Positions 1 to 6,678 of a DNA stretch of 7,222 bases are shown here, piece by piece. The DNA is from Candidatus Krumholzibacteriia bacterium. GTDB taxonomy: Bacteria; Krumholzibacteriota; Krumholzibacteriia; Krumholzibacteriales; Krumholzibacteriaceae. Under the pieces are notes generated by a model. That model made no database searches, was not told the origin of the DNA, and saw only the letters and a program-made list of their open reading frames with translations. The translations under genes were made by a program, and so were the position numbers. The stretch spans positions 1-7,222 of the forward strand of contig JAQVGR010000073.1 of assembly GCA_028696635.1 (NCBI GenBank), in the 5' to 3' direction. How positions within the stretch are numbered: position 1 is the first letter of the stretch; every line of letters begins with the position of its first letter.

Positions 1-1268
1 TTCTCTCCGTGTTGCCGGCCGGCGCGGCGTTGATCGAGACGCGCACTCCCGACGGCCCGCTCCTCGCGCTGGCGCGCGCCGATTCGTTCACGATCGGGGG
101 GGACCGCTTCACGATCGTCGGAGGGGTGGCCGCCGGGGCCCGGTTCCTCGCGCGTCTCGAGCGCGGGACCGATCTCTCGGTCTCCCTCGATCTGCCCGGC
201 CCCGGGCCGGACGGCCCGTCCGGGCGGGCGATCGTCCGAGAGCTGCTCGTGCCGTATATCGACGCCGATCGCGCCGGCCGCTCAGAAGCCGCGCTCCGGG
301 TGAGCCACGACCTCGCCGGCCTCGAGGAGCTTCGCCGGGGGATCGACCGGTGGCTCCTCGCCGCAGTGGCGATCGCCGCGATCGCCGCCGTCATCCTCGT
401 CGCCTGGCTCTCCGCGCGGATCAGCAGGCCGCTCACCGAGCTCGCGGACAAGACGGCGCGCATCGACCTCGACCGTCTCGATGTCGACTTCGAGACCGAC
501 CGCGAAGACGAGATCGGCGCCCTCTCGCGCCTGCTCGGCGAGATGACCGGCCGCCTGCGCGCCGGGGCGTCGCGCGTCCGCGACGCCGAGCGGCGCGCGA
601 CCCTCGGCGAGATGGCCCGCCAGGTCAACCACGACATCAGAAACGGCCTCACCCCGATACGCAACGTTGTGCGCCACCTCACCGAGCTGCTTCGGGACGA
701 CCCGGGGCGCCTGCCGGAGGTATTCGGAGAACGGCGCGAAACCCTCGACTCGAGCATCGCCTACCTCGATGACCTTGCCTCGAGCTACGCCCGTCTGTAT
801 CCTCGGAGCGAGCGCGGCCCGTGCGACGCGAGCGAGTCCGCGGCGCGCGTGGTCGCCGACATGCGGGGGACGGGCGGAGTCGATATCGGCGCCGAACTGG
901 CCGGGGACGCGGTCGTCCAGGCCGACCCGGTCGCCCTGCGGCGGATCCTCGAGAACCTCGTGCGCAACGCGATCGAGAGCATCGGGCCCGGCGCCGGGAC
1001 GGTCACTCTCAAGACGGAGCGCGTCGCCGGCGAGGACGACGGAGGAATAGTGCGCATCTCGGTTTCCGACACCGGCCGCGGGATGACCGGGGAGCAGCGC
1101 GGGCGGATATTCGACGACTTCTACACGACGAAGGAGGGCGGCACGGGGCTCGGCCTCTCCATCGTGCGGCGGCTGGTGACGGATCTCGGGGGAACGATCG
1201 AGGTTGAGAGCGAGCCGGGCAGGGGAAGCAGGTTCGTCATAACCCTCCCCGCATCCGGCGGAGCGTGA
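1..1268 (+). CDS. Sensor histidine kinase, NtrY-like, 5' end truncated by the window
   Basis: This is a membrane-bound histidine kinase that would autophosphorylate and pass phosphate to the response regulator encoded just downstream. The frame is open to the left edge, so the GTG at position 9 is probably not the true start and an N-terminal membrane segment is presumably missing. Counting residues from that GTG, 1-113 look extracytoplasmic and match no sensor domain I recognise. One hydrophobic segment lies at about 115-135. A HAMP domain at about 136-188 carries the DEIG motif. The dimerisation/phosphoacceptor helix has the motif NHDIRNGLTPI with H208. The catalytic domain shows the N box (NLVRNAIESI, N320), the G1 box (DTGRGM, D354) and the G2 box (GGTGLGLSI, 377-385). 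The TPI ending of the H box resembles the NtrY family, but the usual HE pair is HD here and I see no PAS domain. The kinase call is secure; the signal is unknown. Confidence 0.93.
   Translation, partial: LSVLPAGAALIETRTPDGPLLALARADSFTIGGDRFTIVGGVAAGARFLARLERGTDLSVSLDLPGPGPDGPSGRAIVRELLVPYIDADRAGRSEAALRVSHDLAGLEELRRGIDRWLLAAVAIAAIAAVILVAWLSARISRPLTELADKTARIDLDRLDVDFETDREDEIGALSRLLGEMTGRLRAGASRVRDAERRATLGEMARQVNHDIRNGLTPIRNVVRHLTELLRDDPGRLPEVFGERRETLDSSIAYLDDLASSYARLYPRSERGPCDASESAARVVADMRGTGGVDIGAELAGDAVVQADPVALRRILENLVRNAIESIGPGAGTVTLKTERVAGEDDGGIVRISVSDTGRGMTGEQRGRIFDDFYTTKEGGTGLGLSIVRRLVTDLGGTIEVESEPGRGSRFVITLPASGGA
1259..1263 (+). promoter_or_regulatory. Ribosome-binding site of the response regulator gene
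   Basis: CGGAG lies inside the last codons of the kinase gene, 9 bases before the ATG at 1273 and 6 bases before an in-frame GTG at 1270. Both starts are workable; I prefer the ATG. The kinase stop (1266-1268) falls between this site and the start, an arrangement typical of translational coupling. Confidence 0.5.
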
Positions 1269-1272
1269 TGTG

Positions 1273-2628
1273 ATGGCGCTGGTGCTGGTAGTAGACGACG
1301 TCCTGCCCCTCGCGAAGCAGTACGCGTACGACCTGGGGCGCGTCGGCGGGTACGAGACGATCGTCGCCACCGGCGGCGAGCAGGCGCTTCGCATGATCGC
1401 CGGAGAGGCGATCGACTGCGTGATCCTCGACCTCGAGATGCCGGGCGTCGACGGGTTCGAGGTCCTGCGGCGCCTGAAGGAGAAGAATGATCCGACCCCG
1501 GTGATCGTCTACACCGGCACCGGCGATTACGACCGCTGCGCCCAGGCGATACGGCTGGGGGCGTACAGCTTCATAGACAAGGCGGAGTCGATGGAGCGCG
1601 TCGCCCGCGAAGTCGCCAACGCCCTCGAGCGCTCGCGCCTCGAGCGCGAGGTGAGGACGCTGAGGCGCGGCCTGGAAACCGGATCGCCGATCGTCGGATC
1701 GAGCGCCCCGGTCCGCGAGTTGCGCGCGACGATAGAGCGCCTCGCTCCCGTCCCGAGCCCCGTGCTGATCACCGGCGAGAGCGGCTCGGGAAAGGAGCTC
1801 GTCGCGAGAGAGCTGCACCGTCTCGGCCCCGGCGATTCGAAGCCGTTCATCGCCCTCAACAGCTCGGCGATCCCCGAGCACCTCGTCGAGAGCGAGCTGT
1901 TCGGCCACGAGCGCGGCGCCTTCACCGGCGCCGACCGGACGCGCAAGGGGGCCTTCGAGCTCGCCTCCGGGGGGACGCTCTTCCTCGACGAGATCGGCGA
2001 GCTCCCCGCGGGGGCCCAGGCCAAGCTGCTGCGCGTGATCGAGGAGCGCGTCGTGACGCGCGTCGGCGGCGGGCGAACGATAGCGGTCGACGCGCGGGTC
2101 GTCGCGGCGACCAACCGCGACCTCGAGGAAGAGGTCCGCCGGAAGGGGTTTCGCAAGGACCTGCTGTTCAGGATCGACGTCCATCAGATCCGCGTCCCGC
2201 CGCTTCGCGAGCGCCGGTCGGACATCCCCGAGCTCGCCGCGCATCTCGTGAAGCGGATCTGCGGGCGGCTCGGCGTGCGGGAGAAGCGGATCGATCCCGG
2301 GACCCTCGACCTGCTCATGGCATACGACTGGAAGCGGAACAACATACGCGAGCTGCGCAACATCATCGAGCGGATGATCATCGCATCGGACGGGGACACG
2401 ATCGCTCCCGATGCGGTTCCCGCCGAGATCCGGCCCGGCGCCGGCGAATCGGTCGCCGCCGGGACGGGGAGCTTCCAGGATCTCAAGGCCGAGGCGGAGC
2501 GGCGGATCATCGTCTCGGCCCTCGAGCGAACCGGCTGGCAGATCACCAGGACCGCCGCCGATCTCGGCCTGGCCGATCACGCGAGCCTGCTGAAGATCAT
2601 GCGCCGGCACGACATCCGGCGGAAGTGA
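1273..2628 (+). CDS. Sigma-54-dependent response regulator, NtrC family
   Basis: This cytoplasmic transcription activator of 451 residues would be phosphorylated by the upstream kinase and drive sigma-54 RNA polymerase. The receiver domain (about 1-115) has the acidic pair D8/D9, phosphoacceptor D53 in ILDLEMPG, T81 and K103. A helical linker follows to about 135. The AAA+ domain (about 137-370) has Walker A GESGSGKE (168-175, K174), the sigma-54 contact loop GAFTGA (215-220), Walker B LFLDE (D239, E240) and arginine-finger candidates in FRKDLLFRI. The sensor II segment reads WKRNNIREL (353-361), one residue longer than the usual WPGNVREL, with the key arginine kept at R359. The C-terminal Fis-type helix-turn-helix is at about 421-447 (TAADLGLADHASL). 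Length and domain order are complete for the family. The closest named type is NtrC, NtrX or ZraR, but the exact orthologue cannot be told. Its targets are not visible; the exporter genes downstream are the obvious candidates. Confidence 0.95.
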   Translation: MALVLVVDDVLPLAKQYAYDLGRVGGYETIVATGGEQALRMIAGEAIDCVILDLEMPGVDGFEVLRRLKEKNDPTPVIVYTGTGDYDRCAQAIRLGAYSFIDKAESMERVAREVANALERSRLEREVRTLRRGLETGSPIVGSSAPVRELRATIERLAPVPSPVLITGESGSGKELVARELHRLGPGDSKPFIALNSSAIPEHLVESELFGHERGAFTGADRTRKGAFELASGGTLFLDEIGELPAGAQAKLLRVIEERVVTRVGGGRTIAVDARVVAATNRDLEEEVRRKGFRKDLLFRIDVHQIRVPPLRERRSDIPELAAHLVKRICGRLGVREKRIDPGTLDLLMAYDWKRNNIRELRNIIERMIIASDGDTIAPDAVPAEIRPGAGESVAAGTGSFQDLKAEAERRIIVSALERTGWQITRTAADLGLADHASLLKIMRRHDIRRK

Positions 2629-2763
2629 CCGTCCCTGCCGTACCCCGCACTATCCCTGCAACTTCTTCCACCCCAACCCGTAACAGGAAGGTAGAATATT
2701 CCTCGCCGTGACGTTGTATACTGTCCGGGGAGTATGGGAACCCAGACCAGGGAGAAACGATCT
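2629..2763 (+). promoter_or_regulatory. Intergenic region with a possible promoter for the exporter genes
   Basis: This 135-bp gap separates the regulator gene from the adaptor and is less GC-rich than its flanks. A -10-like hexamer TATACT lies at 2717-2722, which would place a transcript start near 2729, upstream of the ribosome-binding site at 2749. No convincing -35 hexamer sits 16-18 bases further upstream. I scanned every plus-strand GG in the gap and none is followed by GC after ten bases, so no sigma-54 -24/-12 core is present. I also see no clear terminator for the regulator gene, so read-through from the two-component genes is possible. Confidence 0.3.
2749..2754 (+). promoter_or_regulatory. 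Ribosome-binding site that sets the adaptor start at 2764
   Basis: AGGGAG lies 9 bases before the ATG at 2764. An earlier in-frame ATG at 2734 has its purine run (GGGGAG, 2727-2732) only one base away, which is too close. Starting at 2764 also puts a basic MARLPRKR end directly before the membrane segment, as expected for an inner-membrane anchor. Confidence 0.6.
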
Positions 2764-4056
2764 ATGGCCAGGCTACCAAGGAAGCGGATTCTTATCTTCG
2801 CCGCGGCGGCGGTCGTCGTCATCGCCTTCTTCGTGATCATGGCGACCAGGAAAAAGACGGACAGGATAGCCGTTCAGATCGTGACGGCCGAGAAGCAGAG
2901 GATCGTCGAGACGGTGACGGCCACCGGGAGGATCGAGCCCCGCACCAGCGTGAAGATAAGCGCCGACGTGGCGGCCAAGATCACCTTCCTCGGCGTCAAG
3001 GAGGGCGACTGGGTCGAGAACGGGGATCTTCTCGTCCGGCTCGACCAGGAGCGCTACGTGGCCGCCCTCGAGCAGGCCGAGGCGAATCTGCGATCGGTGC
3101 AGGCCAACGCCGAGCTGTCGCGCGAGACGGTCGTCAAGGCGGAGAAGGAGCTCGCCCGAATCCAGGCACTCATCGACAGGAAGCTCGAGTCGGAAGCGAC
3201 GTACGATCAGGCCTACTCGACCGTGCAGATAGAGAAGGCGAGGCACCAGTCGACCCTCGAGCTGGTCGACCAGGCGAGGGCCTCGGTGAAGCAGGCGCGC
3301 GACAACCTCTCCAAGACGACGATCTATGCCCCCATGGCGGGCACGATCAGCGCGCTGAACAAGGAAGTCGGCGAGATCGCGCTCGGATCGCAGTTCCAGG
3401 AAGACGTGATCATGATCGTCTCCAACCTCGGCGAGATGGAGGCCCTGGTGAAGGTCGACGAGAACGACATAGTCAACGTGAGCCTCGGCGACAGCGCCTC
3501 GATAGAGATAGACGCCCTGCCCGATCGGGTCTTCGAGGGCGCGGTCAGGGAGATCGCGAGCAGCGCGAGCATCACCGGGATGGGCTCGACCGACCAGAAG
3601 ACCGAGTTCGAGGTCAAGCTCGCGATCCTCGACCCCGTGGAAGATCTGCGCCCGGGAATGACGGCGAGCGCCGACATCGTCATCGAGACCCGCGACAGCG
3701 CCCTCTGCGTGCCGATCCAGTGCGTCACGGTGCGCACTCCGGAGCAGCTCGAGCCCGAGGACGAAAAGAAACGCAAGGGCGCAGCCCCCGGCGACGCCCG
3801 CGCAGACAGCATTTCGGAGCCGGAGTACGTCCCCGACAAGGACGGGTTCGTGACGGTCCTCTTCGTCGTCAGGGACGGGATCGCCAGGGCCGTGCAGGTC
3901 GAGACCGGCGTCCAGAGCGATACCCACATCGAGATCGTCAAGGGGCTGGCGGAAGGGGACGAGGTCGTCTCGGGAAGCTACCGCGCGATCAGCCAGACCC
4001 TCGGCAACGACACGCCGGTGCTGGCGAAGAAAGAGGAGGCCAAGAACGGCGGCTGA
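2764..4056 (+). CDS. MacA/HlyD-type periplasmic adaptor of an ABC exporter
   Basis: This 430-residue membrane-fusion protein would be anchored in the inner membrane and link a permease to an outer-membrane channel. A basic N-terminus is followed by a hydrophobic anchor at about 9-26. The first lipoyl/biotinyl-like half is at about 61-95 (VKEGDWVENGDLLVRLD). A long alpha-helical hairpin rich in A, E, Q and K spans about 96-184, and the second lipoyl half runs from about 186 (TIYAPMAGTISAL). A beta-barrel domain lies at about 224-305 (LVKVDENDIVNVSLGD, then LRPGMTASADI). The membrane-proximal domain (about 306-420) contains VETGVQSDTHIEIVKGLAEGDEVVSG, typical of these adaptors. It is interrupted at about 326-360 by a charged, low-complexity insert (EPEDEKKRKG onwards). 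Two permease genes follow in the same direction, which favours an ABC (MacA-like) adaptor over an RND one. The substrate is unknown. Confidence 0.92.
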   Translation: MARLPRKRILIFAAAAVVVIAFFVIMATRKKTDRIAVQIVTAEKQRIVETVTATGRIEPRTSVKISADVAAKITFLGVKEGDWVENGDLLVRLDQERYVAALEQAEANLRSVQANAELSRETVVKAEKELARIQALIDRKLESEATYDQAYSTVQIEKARHQSTLELVDQARASVKQARDNLSKTTIYAPMAGTISALNKEVGEIALGSQFQEDVIMIVSNLGEMEALVKVDENDIVNVSLGDSASIEIDALPDRVFEGAVREIASSASITGMGSTDQKTEFEVKLAILDPVEDLRPGMTASADIVIETRDSALCVPIQCVTVRTPEQLEPEDEKKRKGAAPGDARADSISEPEYVPDKDGFVTVLFVVRDGIARAVQVETGVQSDTHIEIVKGLAEGDEVVSGSYRAISQTLGNDTPVLAKKEEAKNGG

Positions 4057-4074
4057 CGAGGCGCACCAATAGGG

Positions 4075-4097
4075 CGGGGCGACGCAAACGTACCCCG
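4075..4097 (+). other. Imperfect hairpin between adaptor and first permease
   Basis: CGGGG (4075-4079) can pair with CCCCG (4093-4097), and ACG (4082-4084) with CGT (4089-4091) around a CAAA loop, with a small internal bulge. It lies in the 63-base gap and has no following T run, so it does not look like a terminator. It could be an RNA-processing or stability element, or chance in GC-rich DNA. Confidence 0.25.
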
Positions 4098-4119
4098 GCA
4101 AGGCGCCGCCGCGCACGGC

Positions 4120-5364
4120 ATGATCATGCGCTCGTTTCTGTACAGCATACGGGAATCGCTCCGGATAGCCCTCGGGGCGCTGCGCGCGGGCAAGAGACGC
4201 GCGGCGCTCACGACCCTCGGCATCGTCATCGGCATACTCGCCATCGCGACGACGATGACCGTTTCGAACGGCCTCGGGAACAACTTCAGGGAGAGCATCC
4301 AGGCGGTCGGGTCGGACATCCTCTACGTCTCGAAGATGCCCTGGATCATCACCGGCGACTACTTCAGGTACCGCAACCGCCCGAACATCAAGCTCGAGGA
4401 GGCCGAGGAGCTCGCACGCCGCCTGCCGGGATCGAAGGCGATCAACCCGTCGACATTCACATCGAGAAACGTCAAGTACCGCTCGACCGTCCTGGAGAAC
4501 ATCCTCGTCGTCGGGACGACGGAGAAGGAGCTCCTCGTCTCCGCCGCGGTCCCCGAGTTCGGACGCTTCTTCAACGCGACCGACGTCCACAGCCGCCGGT
4601 TCGTCTGCGTCATCGGCGCCGAGATACGCGAGGCCCTGTTCGGCGGCGCCGACCCCCTGAACAAGGAGATCAGGCTGGGAAGGCACTCGTTCCGCGTCAT
4701 CGGCGTCATGGAGAAGCAGGGGGGCGCCGGGTTCTTCGGCGGCCCCAACTTCGACAGGTACATATCGGTCCCCATCACGAGCTTCACGAAGGCCTACGGG
4801 ATATCGAACCGGGACATCAGCATCGCCGCCAAGGCGCCGAGCCAGGCCGAGCTGGAGAACTTCCGCTACGAGCTGATCAGCGAGATGCGCAAGATCCGGG
4901 GGCTGCGGCCCACCGAGGAGGACAACTTCTCGATCAACAGCATGGACACCCTGCTCGGAGCGTACAACAGCGTCATGGGCGTCGTGATCCTCGTCGGATT
5001 CATCATCACGAGCTTCTCGCTCTTCGTCGGCGGCATCGGGGTGATGAACATCATGCTCGTATCGGTCACCGAGCGCACGCGCGAGATCGGCATCCGCAAG
5101 GCGGTGGGCGCGCGGCGCGGGATGATCCTGACCGAGTTCATCTTCGAGTCGTGCAGCCTCTGCGCCGCCGGGGGCGCGATCGGCCTCGCCCTCTCGTATG
5201 TGGTCGCGGCCCTGATAAACAGGTTCCTGATGCCGGCGTCGGTATCGCTGCCGATAGTCCTGGCGGGGATCCTCGTGTCGTTCATCGTGGGGATCGTCTC
5301 CGGCCTGCTGCCGGCGATGCGGGCGGCCAGACTCGACCCGGTCGTGGCGCTGGCGTACGAATAG
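4120..5364 (+). CDS. MacB/FtsX-type ABC transporter permease, first copy
   Basis: This 414-residue inner-membrane permease lacks an ATP-binding domain. It has the MacB four-helix plan. An N-terminal amphipathic cytoplasmic helix precedes TM1 (about 31-50, TTLGIVIGILAIATTMTV). A large periplasmic core domain occupies about 51-280 (FGRFF, then FRVIGVMEKQ, then DRYISVPITSF). TM2 is at about 285-310, TM3 at about 340-366 and TM4 at about 378-398. The FtsX signature after TM2 reads NIMLVSVTERTREIGIRKA (310-328), the cytoplasmic segment expected to contact the ATPase. The end LPAMRAARLDP is typical of the family. The start ATG has no strong ribosome-binding site; an in-frame ATG at 4126 is an alternative. 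It follows the adaptor by 63 bases and precedes a paralogous permease by 42. Likely role: export of an unknown substrate, or mechanical coupling through the adaptor, as a heterodimer with the next gene. Confidence 0.93.
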   Translation: MIMRSFLYSIRESLRIALGALRAGKRRAALTTLGIVIGILAIATTMTVSNGLGNNFRESIQAVGSDILYVSKMPWIITGDYFRYRNRPNIKLEEAEELARRLPGSKAINPSTFTSRNVKYRSTVLENILVVGTTEKELLVSAAVPEFGRFFNATDVHSRRFVCVIGAEIREALFGGADPLNKEIRLGRHSFRVIGVMEKQGGAGFFGGPNFDRYISVPITSFTKAYGISNRDISIAAKAPSQAELENFRYELISEMRKIRGLRPTEEDNFSINSMDTLLGAYNSVMGVVILVGFIITSFSLFVGGIGVMNIMLVSVTERTREIGIRKAVGARRGMILTEFIFESCSLCAAGGAIGLALSYVVAALINRFLMPASVSLPIVLAGILVSFIVGIVSGLLPAMRAARLDPVVALAYE

Positions 5365-5378
5365 GCGGCACGCGCAAT

Positions 5379-5396
5379 CGGGCGCCGCGGCGCCCG
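5379..5396 (+). repeat. Perfect 18-bp palindrome before the second permease
   Basis: CGGGCGCCGCGGCGCCCG equals its own reverse complement. It lies in the 42-base gap between the permease genes, and its last base is the first G of the next gene's ribosome-binding site. In RNA it could fold into a strong GC stem that partly masks that site; in DNA it could be an operator. No T run follows. Confidence 0.6.
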
Positions 5397-5400
5397 GGAG
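5396..5400 (+). promoter_or_regulatory. Ribosome-binding site of the second permease
   Basis: GGGAG ends 6 bases before the ATG at 5407, which supports that start. It directly abuts the palindrome at 5379-5396. Confidence 0.6.
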
Positions 5401-5406
5401 TCCGAC

Positions 5407-6654
5407 ATGCTCTTTCTCGAAGCGCTCAAGATGGCGCTCTCGGCGCTGAAGGCCCACAAGATGAGGTCGTTTCTGACGATGATCGGCATCATCGCGGGGG
5501 TGGCCTCGATCATCGCCGTGATGACGGGGATCTCGGTCATCCAGACCTCCATCGAGAAGGAGATCAGCGTGCTCGGGACGCAGACCTTCCAGGTGCAGAA
5601 GAACGCCGCCGCGGGGGCGATGAGCGAGGAGGAGTGGCGCAAGATCCAGGCGCGCCGGCCCATCACGACAGACCACGCCGAGGCGATCCGGGAGAAGGTC
5701 AAAAGCGCAGACATGGTCGGCTCGGAGATCTGGGGCTGGAACCACGTCGCGTCGTTCCGCGATCGCAGGACCAACCCCGACCTTGTGATCTGCGGGGGCA
5801 CCCCCGAGTACGCCCCGAACAACACGCACTACGTCCAGACGGGACGGAACCTCTCCCACGAGGACGTCAGCGTCGGCCGCCAGGTCGTGCTGCTCGGGCA
5901 CGGCGTCGCCGAGGAGCTCTTCCCGTGGACCGACCCGCTGCAGAGAACGATCAAGATCGACGGCCGCAAGTTCCTCGTGGTCGGCGTCCTGGAGGACAAG
6001 AGCTCCTCGATGGGCGGGCGCTACAACCAGTACGTGATCATCCCGATCACGACCTTCAAGAAGATCTACGGCACCCGCACCCCCGACGGCGAGGACCGCT
6101 CGGTCAACATCACCGTGCAGGCGCGGTCGCCCGAGCTGCTGCAGCGGGCGATCGACGAGACCAGGACCGTGATGCGGATGGAGCGGGGGCTCAGGCCCCA
6201 CGAGGAGGACGATTTCACGATCTTCACCAACGACAGCAACATCAAGACGTTCAACCAGATGACCGCGGGGATCAAGACCGGCGGGTTCGCCATCGGCATC
6301 GTCGCCCTGGTCGTCGCCGGGATCGGGATCATGAACATCATGCTCGTCTCGGTGACCGAGCGCACGAGGGAGATCGGCATACGAAAGGCGCTCGGCGCGA
6401 GGCGGCGCACGATCATGCTCCAGTTCCTCATGGAGGCGATCATCCTCTGCAACATCGGCGGGATCATCGGCGTGGCGCTCGGGTTCGCGCTGGGGAACGT
6501 GATCAGCCTCGTGACAGACTTCGCCGCGCACGTGCCGGCGGAGTGGGCGGTCGTCGGGCTCGTCTTCTGCACGGCGGTCGGGCTGACATTCGGGTTCTGG
6601 CCGGCGATGCGCGCGGCCGGGCTCGACCCGATCGAGGCGCTGCACTACGAGTAG
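5407..6654 (+). CDS. MacB/FtsX-type ABC transporter permease, second copy
   Basis: This 415-residue permease is a paralogue of the preceding gene and also has no ATP-binding domain. TM1 is at about 23-44 (LTMIGIIAGVASIIAVMTGI). A periplasmic MacB core domain covers about 45-290 and includes FLVVGVLEDK and YVIIPITTFKKIYG; the latter aligns with the equivalent segment of the first copy. TM2 is at about 293-312, followed by the same FtsX signature NIMLVSVTERTREIGIRKA (310-328). TM3 is at about 338-367 and TM4 at about 380-400, and the protein ends AMRAAGLDPIEALHYE. Membrane and cytoplasmic parts are strongly shared with the first copy, while the periplasmic domain has diverged: this one carries a polar stretch at about 66-85 (AAAGAMSEEEWRKIQARR). 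That pattern fits a heterodimeric transporter. It has a clear ribosome-binding site, is the last gene of the run, and its stop codon touches a hairpin. Confidence 0.94.
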   Translation: MLFLEALKMALSALKAHKMRSFLTMIGIIAGVASIIAVMTGISVIQTSIEKEISVLGTQTFQVQKNAAAGAMSEEEWRKIQARRPITTDHAEAIREKVKSADMVGSEIWGWNHVASFRDRRTNPDLVICGGTPEYAPNNTHYVQTGRNLSHEDVSVGRQVVLLGHGVAEELFPWTDPLQRTIKIDGRKFLVVGVLEDKSSSMGGRYNQYVIIPITTFKKIYGTRTPDGEDRSVNITVQARSPELLQRAIDETRTVMRMERGLRPHEEDDFTIFTNDSNIKTFNQMTAGIKTGGFAIGIVALVVAGIGIMNIMLVSVTERTREIGIRKALGARRRTIMLQFLMEAIILCNIGGIIGVALGFALGNVISLVTDFAAHVPAEWAVVGLVFCTAVGLTFGFWPAMRAAGLDPIEALHYE

Positions 6655-6671
6655 CGGGAGTCTCTCCCGCT
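6653..6671 (+). terminator. Hairpin at the end of the exporter genes, no U-tract
   Basis: AGCGGGAG (6653-6660) pairs perfectly with CTCCCGCT (6664-6671) around a TCT loop. The stem starts within the TAG stop codon of the second permease. Neither strand has a T run next to it, so it is not a standard intrinsic terminator. It may protect the 3' end of the message or stop transcription in a non-canonical way. Confidence 0.45.
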
Positions 6672-6678
6672 CACGCCC

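Noticed and set aside
9..11. GTG as the true start of the histidine kinase
   Set aside because: The frame is open upstream to the edge, and starting here would leave an extracytoplasmic region with no preceding membrane segment or signal.
2734..2763. Earlier in-frame ATG as the adaptor start
   Set aside because: Its purine-rich run is only one base upstream, and the ATG at 2764 has better ribosome-binding spacing and gives a normal membrane-anchor N-terminus.
4072..4085. GG-N10-GC spacing before the first permease that could be a sigma-54 promoter core
   Set aside because: Only the four core bases match; the surrounding bases do not fit TGGCAC or TTGC. Such a match is expected by chance in this composition.
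4054..4122. Adaptor and first permease share a reading frame separated only by one TGA, suggesting a read-through fusion
   Set aside because: No other stop lies in the 63 bases between them, but that is unremarkable in GC-rich DNA. The adaptor ends in the periplasm while the permease must start in the cytoplasm, so a fusion would be topologically wrong.
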